Part shown: positions 56,855 through 64,000 of the stretch, one piece after another
How the letters are laid out: the number at the start of each line of letters is the position of its first letter
Numbering within the stretch: position 1 is the stretch's first letter
Source of the DNA: Anditalea andensis
Lineage (GTDB): Bacteria > Bacteroidota > Bacteroidia > Cytophagales > Cyclobacteriaceae
Reading direction: 5' to 3'
Length of the DNA: 64,000 nt
Assembly (NCBI RefSeq): GCF_000714815.1
Contig: NZ_JMIH01000023.1
Coordinates: forward strand, 248,001 to 312,000
The notes under the pieces: model-generated
Databases searched by the model: none
The model's input: the letters and a program-made list of their open reading frames with translations, nothing else
What the model was told of the DNA's origin: nothing
Made by a program: the position numbers and the translations under genes

Positions 56855-58432
56855 ATGAAGCACTTTTCATTCCTACTTATAGCATTTCTTATTGCCTCAT
56901 CAGTATTTGGACAAGATCAACAGAACTGGACTTGGGGAGGCCCTATAGACCCACTCCAGGCAAGGTATGAAGTTCAGAGGTATACTTTATCCTTAGCGTT
57001 TTTCCCCGATACGCAAGAAATCCACGGATCCAATCTGGTAGAAATAGCATGTGATGGAAGATTGGATACATTACGGTTAAATCTGATCAACAGGTATACA
57101 GTCCATAAAGTAGAAATTTATGAAGAGGAAGTAAATTTCGACCATAAAAATGATATACTTGATATCTACATTCCAGACGGATGTGCCACAGAGGCGAAAA
57201 TTTACTACGGGGGTAAGACACCTGTAGCGAACAATCCACCCTGGTCTGGGGGATTTACCTGGGAGAAGGATGAAAGTGGGAATCATTGGATGGGACTATC
57301 ATCCCAAAATGAAGGAGCGAAAATCTTTATGCCTGTAAAGGATCATCCATCCAGTGAACCTAGTAATGGGGTGGATCTATATTTGACAGCACCATCTCCA
57401 TACTTTATAGCATCCAATGGCCGTCTGGTCAACACGGTACAAGAAGACGATAAAACAACCTATCATTGGTCCACCAATTATCCCATAAACAATTATAATA
57501 TCAACTTCACCTTGGGAATGCTATATAAAGAAGAGATGACCTATACTTCTATAGAGGGAAATAGCATACCTATGATGGTATTTGTACTGGATGAGAATAA
57601 AGATAAGGCCCCGCTTTTATTGAGCGTCCTTGAAAATAGTACCCGGACACATGAAAGTTATTTTGGCGAATTCCCATTCCCTCTAGATAAAATTGCTGTA
57701 GTAGAAACACCCTACTTAGGCATGGAGCACCAGACTATAAATGGATACGGAAACAATTTTCAATTCGTCAGAATGGGGGAAACATGGTATGACTGGCTCC
57801 TACATCATGAACTGGGGCATGAATGGTGGGGCAATAAAGTCAGTGTAAATGACTGGGCCCATTTTTGGATACATGAAGGCTTTACCGCTTATGGAGACTG
57901 GCTATATTTTCTAAAACACGCGGGAGAAGCGGCATATAGAGAAAAAGCAAATTCTGAGAAAAAAAACATAAAACACAAACAAACCCTAGTAGCTCACCAT
58001 AATGCTACAGCAGAAGAAGCTTATCATGGAGAGATATATACCAAAGGGGCTTACGTGGTTCATTCCCTCAGGTTTATTTTGGGTGATGAGGTGTTTTTCC
58101 CTATGCTCAAAGCTATCACAAGTGAGGAGGGCTTTATTTACGAAAACAGTATCACTACCAAAGGACTTATAGATTTTATAGAAAAATATAGCCGAATGGA
58201 CCTCAAGGAATTTTTTAATTTATACCTGTACACTACAGAAATCCCTGAAGTAAAGATCAATAAAAAAGGAAGAGAAAGATATGAAATCAGCATAACGCCC
58301 ATCAATCTTCCTGTTGAAATCAAGACCTCCACGGGTACAGAACGTATGATATTAACAAAAAAACCAGTTACTATCAAAAGCGGGTCTACCCCAATAATAG
58401 ACCCGAATGATTGGTATATGCTTAAAAAATAA
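56855..58432 (+). CDS. M1 family metallopeptidase (aminopeptidase-like), secreted
   Basis: This zinc peptidase has 525 residues with a signal peptide (SSVFGQD). The zinc site is H318-E319-x-x-H322 (HHELGHEWWG) with E341 in HEGFTAYGDW. The exopeptidase GAMEN loop appears as GMEHQTING, as in several Bacteroidota M1 proteins. The N-terminal beta-domain and the alpha catalytic domain are present; a long C-terminal helical domain is missing and replaced by a short beta-domain. It likely trims peptides in the periplasm. Confidence 0.9.
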   Translation: MKHFSFLLIAFLIASSVFGQDQQNWTWGGPIDPLQARYEVQRYTLSLAFFPDTQEIHGSNLVEIACDGRLDTLRLNLINRYTVHKVEIYEEEVNFDHKNDILDIYIPDGCATEAKIYYGGKTPVANNPPWSGGFTWEKDESGNHWMGLSSQNEGAKIFMPVKDHPSSEPSNGVDLYLTAPSPYFIASNGRLVNTVQEDDKTTYHWSTNYPINNYNINFTLGMLYKEEMTYTSIEGNSIPMMVFVLDENKDKAPLLLSVLENSTRTHESYFGEFPFPLDKIAVVETPYLGMEHQTINGYGNNFQFVRMGETWYDWLLHHELGHEWWGNKVSVNDWAHFWIHEGFTAYGDWLYFLKHAGEAAYREKANSEKKNIKHKQTLVAHHNATAEEAYHGEIYTKGAYVVHSLRFILGDEVFFPMLKAITSEEGFIYENSITTKGLIDFIEKYSRMDLKEFFNLYLYTTEIPEVKINKKGRERYEISITPINLPVEIKTSTGTERMILTKKPVTIKSGSTPIIDPNDWYMLKK

Positions 58433-58436
58433 ATGC

Positions 58437-58652
58437 TTATCGAACAGATAATTCCTCTTCTTCCAGGGGAAGGTCGATGCCTGGTGGAAGGTCTAAAACA
58501 GGGTCGTCATCCTCTCCTTCATCCCCATCATCACCTTTATCATCATCACCATAACCTCCTTTGCTGATAAGCATGATGACCCTAATGATCATAATACCAC
58601 AGATTATGATCAGTACAAAATAATCAGGATATAAGATTATATATTCTCTCAT
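58437..58652 (-). CDS. Small membrane protein with acidic tail, unknown function
   Basis: The product is 71 residues: one hydrophobic helix (YPDYFVLIIICGIMIIRVIMLI, split by a charged residue), then a run rich in Asp and Gly (GDDDKGDDGDEGEDDD) and an acidic C-terminus (PLEEEE). The stop is 4 nt from the stop of the converging M1 peptidase gene. I do not recognise it. Its clean start, signal-like hydrophobic region and stop position make it a likely real gene. Confidence 0.5.
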   Translation of the reverse strand: MREYIILYPDYFVLIIICGIMIIRVIMLISKGGYGDDDKGDDGDEGEDDDPVLDLPPGIDLPLEEEELSVR

Positions 58653-59011
58653 GACCTACCTTTCATAGTTTACTTGAAGAATAAATATGACTCTTGGTAA
58701 TCCACTTTTTGGCCGGCCCCTACATCAAAGTAAGGATAAATGGCCTGATGGTAAAATTAAGATATACTAATAACAGACATTCGGACTCCAGAATGTAAGA
58801 TGAATTGTTACCCTAATGGCCTTGGATAAACCATAAATTATACCAAGAAAGCATATAGCAATATAAAAAAATATCATTATAATTTCAGCAATTAAAATAT
58901 ATAATATTGTATAAAAACCCCAGATAGTGAATAACTTAAAAATGAAACTTGCTGCCCGATGAATAATCTAAAAATTTAAAGGGAGCCCTATGAAGCCCCC
59001 TTATGATTGAA
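58653..59011. other. Intergenic region between small membrane protein and dipeptidase genes
   Basis: This 359-nt spacer has no gene. Near 58978-59002 an imperfect hairpin (AAGGG...CCCTT) followed on the minus strand by an AT-rich stretch may end the dipeptidase transcript. Confidence 0.4.
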
Positions 59012-60292
59012 TCATCCTTCCTGCGCCGCAAAATCTTCTACAGCTTTCCAAACTCTAAAAATATTGCCGCTGCACAATTTTTCTATATCAGCTTTCTTAT
59101 ATCCTCTTTTCAACAATTCTGCTATCAGATTAGGATACATGGAAACATCCTTCAGCCCAGTAGGCAAAGAATCCCCTACTCCATCATAATCTGATCCCAG
59201 GCCTACATAATCTATTCCTGCTATAGCCACTACATGATCTATATGGTCAGCCACTTTTTTGACATCCGGAAAGGGATTGTGTTTTGCTGAGTATGCAGTG
59301 ATATACGCCTGAGCTTCAGGATCATTTCTACTTAAATTCTTTTCTGCCAGCCAATTTACGATGTGTTCACGCACTTCATTTGTTTTTTCTTGGTAGTCCC
59401 CATCGATAAAACTTCCTCCGAAATTAATCATGATCACGCCATTGTTTTTAGCCAGCCTTCTGATCATTTCATCATCCATATTCCGTTCAAAGCCTGGGGT
59501 GAACTTTCTGGCTGAAGAATGGGAAGCTATCACAGGAACACTAGTTATATCCATCACATCATAAAAAGTATTATCGGATACATGCGATATGTCCACCATA
59601 ATCCCTACTCGGTTCATTTCTCTCACGACTTCTTCACCATATTCACTGAGCCCACCATGGGTAGCAGCATCATCATAGGAAGAGTCTCCTATAAGATTAT
59701 CTTTGCCATGGGTAAGGGTAATATACCTGATGCCCTGATCGTAAAAATACTTTACATTGGAAATATTATCTTCGAGAGGTGCCCCGTTTTCCATACCCAT
59801 GGGCAGAGAGATCAGTCCTTTTTCAAAATTTCTTTTAATATCTGCAGGGGAATAGGCCATAGCAAATTTATCAGGCCATGTTACTGCGATTCTTTCAGTC
59901 ATTTTGATAAGAGAATCTGCAAAAACCTTTGCACCTCCATTTTCTTGATAACTGGCAGGGATATATATAGACATAAATGGTGCATCAAGGCCACCTTCTT
60001 TGGCACGGGGATAGTCAAAATTACCTCCATCTGTCCTTTCAGATACATCGAGCATTTCCCTTTGTAAAGTAAATCCGCCTACTTTCATTCTATAAGGAAG
60101 ATCTACATGGCCATCCACCATTATAAATTCATGCGCCATTTTTCTAGCTACATCGTGGAGTTCGTCTTCGGAAAGGTCTGTGTACTCCTCATCCTGGTCT
60201 GCAGGCGCAGCAGAGCAGGACATGAGAAAGCACACGCCCAAAAACCCAATAAGGGTACTGATCTTAAAATTGGTCTTCATTTGCGTATTCAT
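59012..60292 (-). CDS. Membrane dipeptidase, M19 family, lipoprotein
   Basis: This dipeptidase has 426 residues. The lipoprotein signal ends FLMSC. The M19 zinc site is visible: MVDGHVDLP (HxD), PMGMENGAPL (bridging Glu), MVDISHVSDNT and PVIASHSSARKF (two His), and the Asp in GLGSDYDGVGD. It cleaves dipeptides, including those with D-residues, in the periplasm or at the surface. It stands alone; the divergent SMP-30-like gene begins 185 nt away. Confidence 0.93.
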   Translation of the reverse strand: MNTQMKTNFKISTLIGFLGVCFLMSCSAAPADQDEEYTDLSEDELHDVARKMAHEFIMVDGHVDLPYRMKVGGFTLQREMLDVSERTDGGNFDYPRAKEGGLDAPFMSIYIPASYQENGGAKVFADSLIKMTERIAVTWPDKFAMAYSPADIKRNFEKGLISLPMGMENGAPLEDNISNVKYFYDQGIRYITLTHGKDNLIGDSSYDDAATHGGLSEYGEEVVREMNRVGIMVDISHVSDNTFYDVMDITSVPVIASHSSARKFTPGFERNMDDEMIRRLAKNNGVIMINFGGSFIDGDYQEKTNEVREHIVNWLAEKNLSRNDPEAQAYITAYSAKHNPFPDVKKVADHIDHVVAIAGIDYVGLGSDYDGVGDSLPTGLKDVSMYPNLIAELLKRGYKKADIEKLCSGNIFRVWKAVEDFAAQEG

Positions 60293-60476
60293 ATTTAAAG
60301 GTTTACATAAAAAAATCCAATATAAAAGATAGCTATATCATAATGAAATAAAAATATATAAATGGTCTGCCTAAAATGCATCACTAAATACAGGCCATCC
60401 TATTGAAATCACATAGCACAATATATAAAAGAATAAGTATATTAGTATAAAACTTCTACATCCAAAAACTATCAGA

Positions 60477-61346
60477 ATGAAAATCACCAAACTTCCTGTT
60501 TGTTTATTGACCTTAATACTAGCATTTACTCATTGTAGCCAAAAGGAAACACAGCAATTCCAAACAGAAACTCAGGAGGGGAAACCGAATCTTTCCTTTT
60601 TATGGGAGACCGAGGCTACACTCACTACATGTGAATCTGTACTGTATGACGAGAATACAGATCAAATATTCGTATCCAATATAGAGGGAGACGGAACTGA
60701 AAAGGATGGTATAGGATCTATTGCCATTATAGACAAAAAGGGAAATATCGTGAGTAGGAACTGGGTAAAAGGTTTGAATGCCCCAAAGGGAATGGCGATC
60801 TTGGACGGTTCGCTTTTTGTCACAGACATTGATGAGCTTTTGGAAATAGACATTGCTACCGCAGAGATAAAAAGACGGTATCCGGTCCAGGGAGCAGAAT
60901 TTTTAAATGATGCTGCCACTGATGGACAACATATATACTTTTCCGATATGCGCCAAGGAAAAATACACAAAATAGAGAACGGTGAAGTAGTCACTGTAGC
61001 AGAAAAACAGATCAATATCAATGGCCTACAGTTCAATAAGCAGGGAGAAATGTATGGTCTCGATGCGGAAGGCATGAAAAGATATGACCATGAAGGAAAT
61101 TTTGAAATAATCAACGCTACCGTTACAGGGGGTGACGGGCTGGAGCATATCGATGGAGAGAAGTGGCTGGCGAGTAGATGGCAAGGCGAAATTTATTTAA
61201 TAGACGGTGAAAATGAGCACAAAATTTTGGATACAAAAGCAGAGCAAAGCAATACAGCGGATATTGGTTATATAAAAGAGGACCGGATTTTGTTTGTTCC
61301 TACTTTCCAAAAAAACAAAGTGGTGGCATATAAGTTAACTTACTGA
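60477..61346 (+). CDS. SMP-30/gluconolactonase-like beta-propeller lipoprotein
   Basis: This lipoprotein of 289 residues (signal to about THCSQ) forms a predicted six-bladed propeller: CESVLYDENTDQIFVSNIEG, LNAPKGMAILDGSLFVTD, EFLNDAATDGQHIYFSDM and GGDGLEHIDGEKWLASRW carry the Glu/Asn/Asp residues of the SMP-30 metal site in loose form. A lactonase role is possible; a non-catalytic binding role is equally possible. Confidence 0.7.
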   Translation: MKITKLPVCLLTLILAFTHCSQKETQQFQTETQEGKPNLSFLWETEATLTTCESVLYDENTDQIFVSNIEGDGTEKDGIGSIAIIDKKGNIVSRNWVKGLNAPKGMAILDGSLFVTDIDELLEIDIATAEIKRRYPVQGAEFLNDAATDGQHIYFSDMRQGKIHKIENGEVVTVAEKQININGLQFNKQGEMYGLDAEGMKRYDHEGNFEIINATVTGGDGLEHIDGEKWLASRWQGEIYLIDGENEHKILDTKAEQSNTADIGYIKEDRILFVPTFQKNKVVAYKLTY

Positions 61347-61520
61347 GGGATACACAAAATATTTATTCTGCTCCATGGCATGTGGAAATTATTATTATCC
61401 TTAAATTGCCGGATAAAAATTAGTAAGGCCTCTTATTACTTTCGGGCACTTACAGCTTAACTTACCCTAGTAGCTCATAAGAAAACATATAGCCGTCAGC
61501 AGAAGGAAAATCGACAGATT

Positions 61521-62519
61521 ATGAAAACGCAAACAACTAATTACGAATTAGAAAAAAACATTGAGGTCATCAGCCAACTTGATGATTTCGTAGGCAAAAC
61601 GGTGGACACCGTTCTTGTAGATCCAGATGATTGTTGGCAGCCCACTGATTTCCTTCCTGACATGTCTCAACCGGATGCGTTGGACCAGGTTAAATTACTT
61701 CAGGAAAGATGTGCCGCTATCCCAGATACCGTTATTACCTCCCTGATAGGAAATATGATCACTGAAGAAGCCCTTCCCAGTTATCAGACATATTTCAATC
61801 TTTTGGAGGGAATTAACCCCGAAGGAAATCTTCTAAGCCCTTCTGGATGGGTGCGATGGTCCAAAGCCTGGACTGCAGAAGAAAACAGGCATGGCGATCT
61901 GCTTAATAAATATCTTTACCTTTCAGGCAGGGCAGATATGAAAAAAGTAGAGCAAACCATTCACAGGTTGATCTATAATGGATTTGACCCACGATCTGAA
62001 CAAGATCCCTATCAAGCCATTATTTATACTTCCTTCCAAGAAAGAGCTACTAAAGTATCCCATGTCAACACAGGAAAACTTGCGGATAAAGCAGGTGATG
62101 ATGTGCTTTCCCGAATCTGTAAAACCATAGCAGGAGATGAAGCCCGACATGAAAAGGCCTACAAATCTTTTATGTCCCAAATCTTTGATATAGATCCTAG
62201 TGGGGCCATGATTGCTTTCGAAACCATGATGAGAAAGCAGATCGTAATGCCTGCAGTTTTGATGGGAGATGGAGGATCCAATCCTTCTTTATTTAACCAG
62301 TTCTCTGCCATAACCCAAAAAATAGGGGTGTATACAGGATGGGACTATGCCAGGATAATAGACCATTTGGTAAAATTATGGGAAGTTGAGTCCAAAACAG
62401 GACTCAATGATGTAGCTGCAAAAGCCCAGGAATATCTTTCTGGTCTGGCCTCCAGATATATGAGGTTAGCCGATAGGTTAAAGACACCTGATGAAATCAG
62501 CCTAGCATGGCTGAAATAG
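61521..62519 (+). CDS. desA: Acyl-ACP desaturase (soluble stearoyl-ACP type)
   Basis: This cytoplasmic di-iron enzyme of 332 residues desaturates acyl chains on acyl carrier protein. Iron ligands are seen in TEEALPSYQ, EENRHGDLL, QERATKVSH and DEARHEKAY, the classical pairs of ExxH motifs. It is all-helical and lacks membrane segments, unlike the desaturase ending at 53571. A strong terminator follows it. Confidence 0.92.
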   Translation: MKTQTTNYELEKNIEVISQLDDFVGKTVDTVLVDPDDCWQPTDFLPDMSQPDALDQVKLLQERCAAIPDTVITSLIGNMITEEALPSYQTYFNLLEGINPEGNLLSPSGWVRWSKAWTAEENRHGDLLNKYLYLSGRADMKKVEQTIHRLIYNGFDPRSEQDPYQAIIYTSFQERATKVSHVNTGKLADKAGDDVLSRICKTIAGDEARHEKAYKSFMSQIFDIDPSGAMIAFETMMRKQIVMPAVLMGDGGSNPSLFNQFSAITQKIGVYTGWDYARIIDHLVKLWEVESKTGLNDVAAKAQEYLSGLASRYMRLADRLKTPDEISLAWLK

Positions 62520-62528
62520 TAAGATTTG

Positions 62529-62557
62529 AAAAGCTTGATAATATTCAAGCTTTTTTT
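62529..62557 (+). terminator. Terminator after the acyl-ACP desaturase gene
   Basis: AAAAGCTTGA (62529-62538) and TCAAGCTTTT (62545-62554) form a perfect 10-bp hairpin with a 6-nt loop followed by more T. Confidence 0.85.
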
Positions 62558-62625
62558 AATTTATTCCCGATTTTTCAAACAATTGCTACTCATGCGGGGT
62601 AAATGAATATAACTATACCTAAACT

Positions 62626-63480
62626 ATGCTAAAAATTAAAAGAATACATTCTGCAGTTTTAAAACCTATAGCGGACCTTATCACCTATAGTCCTTTACCA
62701 TCTGCCGAATTAAGGCATATAGATCCATTTTTATTTTTAAATCATCATGGTCATCAGGTATACCCTAAAGGTAACAACGGTTTGCCATTTGGACCCCACC
62801 CACATCGGGGCATGGAGACAGTCACATTTATATTGGAAGGTGATATCATGCATAAAGATTCCGGCGGGCATGAATCAGTCATAGAATCAGGTGGGGTACA
62901 ATGGATGACGGCCGGCAAAGGGCTGATCCATGCTGAAGTAAGTTCTACAAAATTCAAGGACATTGGTGGTGATCTGGAGATACTTCAGCTATGGGTAAAC
63001 TTACCCTCCAAATATAAAATGGTGGAACCAAGATATATAGGGTTACAAAAAAATGAAATAACCAGTTTCACCCTGGACAGCCAAAATATCCAGGTGCAGC
63101 TAATAGCAGGGGAATGGGATGGACATAAGGGGTCATTCCCTACTTTAACCCCCATATTTCTTAGCAGCATCTCCATGACCAAGGGCGGAGGCTTCACTAA
63201 AAAAATTCCAAAGGGGGAAAATGTATTTTTTTATATCGTAAAAGGCTCGGTAGAGGTAAACGGTAAAGATATCAAATTACGTCATTTAGTAGAGTTCACA
63301 GATGAAGGAGGAGCGATTTTAATAGGTGCTTCAAGTGATGCCCATATCATTTTTGGACACTCGGCCCCATTTAATGAACCGATAGTGGCACAGGGACCTT
63401 TTGTAATGAATTCGCAGAAAGAAATATCCGAATCTTACAGGGATTATCAAGAGGGAAAGTTTGGTAAATGGATAGGTTAA
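62626..63480 (+). CDS. Pirin family protein (bicupin)
   Basis: This cytoplasmic bicupin has 284 residues. HPHRGMETVTFILEGDIMHKDS and AGKGLIHAEVS carry the three His and the Glu that bind metal in the first cupin. The second cupin near residue 180-260 lacks these ligands. Pirins act as quercetinases or redox-sensitive regulators; the role here cannot be fixed. It lies in the same direction as glutaminase 236 nt downstream. Confidence 0.9.
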   Translation: MLKIKRIHSAVLKPIADLITYSPLPSAELRHIDPFLFLNHHGHQVYPKGNNGLPFGPHPHRGMETVTFILEGDIMHKDSGGHESVIESGGVQWMTAGKGLIHAEVSSTKFKDIGGDLEILQLWVNLPSKYKMVEPRYIGLQKNEITSFTLDSQNIQVQLIAGEWDGHKGSFPTLTPIFLSSISMTKGGGFTKKIPKGENVFFYIVKGSVEVNGKDIKLRHLVEFTDEGGAILIGASSDAHIIFGHSAPFNEPIVAQGPFVMNSQKEISESYRDYQEGKFGKWIG

Positions 63481-63716
63481 ATCATACCATCTTCCCAATA
63501 TAAAGACATAACGCACCTAAACATATGCGAGAATATCTAACCCAGAATTTTAAATACAAACATAGAAAAGCCCTGTTTCATTAATAATCCTAGTAACATA
63601 GAAGTCTATTGTCTATGGTATTACATACTAATGCTATAGGCTCCGATATTGGGAACAATGATTGTATCTAATCTTTACATAATAAAATTAACCTAATCTT
63701 ATATAATTATATTTTT

Positions 63717-64000
63717 ATGGATTATCAAGCTTTGATAGATGAAGTATATCAGGAAGTCTCATCGATGGGACTAAAAGGAAAAGTGGCAGATTATATTCCT
63801 CAGTTAGCTGATATAGATCCTGAACTTTTTGGACTGGCCCTTGTAGATCTGGAGGGAAATATATATGGAGCCGGAGATTATAGAAAGGAATTTTCTATAC
63901 AAAGCATATCCAAAGTCCATACCCTCACCATGGTGATGCATGTATTTAAGAGTAAACTATGGCACCGTGTCAATGTGGAGCCTAGTGGCAATCCATTTAA
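63717..64000 (+). CDS. glsA: Glutaminase A, N-terminal part (continues beyond window)
   Basis: The open frame from ATG at 63717 runs to the window end (94 codons). It starts MDYQALIDEVYQEVS and contains GKVADYIPQLADIDPELFGLALVD and FSIQSISKVHTL. SISK is the Ser-x-x-Lys catalytic motif of serine-type glutaminases, which convert glutamine to glutamate and ammonia. The C-terminal two thirds lie outside the window. Confidence 0.9.
   Translation, partial: MDYQALIDEVYQEVSSMGLKGKVADYIPQLADIDPELFGLALVDLEGNIYGAGDYRKEFSIQSISKVHTLTMVMHVFKSKLWHRVNVEPSGNPF

Noticed and set aside
1-64000. CRISPR arrays, insertion sequences, prophage or integrase genes
   Set aside because: I found no regularly spaced direct repeats, transposase or integrase frames, or paired terminal repeats with target duplications in the window.

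Overview
The window looks like chromosomal DNA of an aerobic Bacteroidota, most likely a Cytophagales (Cyclobacteriaceae-like) bacterium. The basis is a SusC/SusD pair under a hybrid two-component regulator, many lipoproteins with Bacteroidota-type signals, AT-rich spacers, an RND/MFP/TolC set, and weak or absent Shine-Dalgarno sequences. The genus is an inference. I see no rRNA operon, insertion sequence, phage gene or CRISPR array.

Positions 1-16.1 kb form one vitamin B12 district controlled by three cobalamin riboswitches. Leftward from a riboswitch at 5.35-5.53 kb lie a small 2Fe-2S ferredoxin, a NicO-type cobalt transporter and CobN (cut by the window start) carrying its own N-terminal ferredoxin-like domain. 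Rightward from a second riboswitch at 5.69-5.88 kb lie the BtuF-, BtuC- and BtuD-like importer genes. A third riboswitch at 9.36-9.53 kb precedes the outer-membrane receptor (BtuB-like), the PduO-type adenosyltransferase, CobU, a BluB-CobT fusion, CobS and CobC. Together these import cobalt and corrinoids, adenosylate them and build the lower nucleotide loop. The corrin-ring genes are not in the window.

At 16.1-25.4 kb there is an AT-rich spacer with a D-arm-less tRNA-like element and a strong terminator, convergent with an RtcB RNA ligase gene. Then come a SpoIIAA-like protein, a universal stress protein and NADP-type glutamate dehydrogenase. A sulfur cluster follows: two YeeE/YedE halves, a persulfide dioxygenase-like/double-rhodanese protein and thioredoxin, with a decayed rhodanese gene beside it.

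At 25.4-36 kb there is a leftward TolC-MFP-RND efflux operon, then assorted single genes: a secreted protein of unknown function, a zinc peptidase, a VOC protein, a DUF1810 protein, a SAM methyltransferase and a flavin reductase.

At 36.3-53.4 kb there is a beta-glucan polysaccharide utilization locus: hybrid two-component sensor, GH5 endoglucanase, SusC, SusD, an IPT-type glycan-binding lipoprotein, a large FG-GAP/ASPIC lipoprotein and GH9 endoglucanase. A perfect 20-bp inverted repeat sits in the susC leader.

At 53.5-64 kb there are lipid and peptide metabolism genes: a membrane fatty-acid desaturase, a UPF0158 protein, a glycerophosphodiesterase-like protein, an M1 peptidase, an M19 dipeptidase, an SMP-30-like lipoprotein, an acyl-ACP desaturase, pirin, and the start of glutaminase A.
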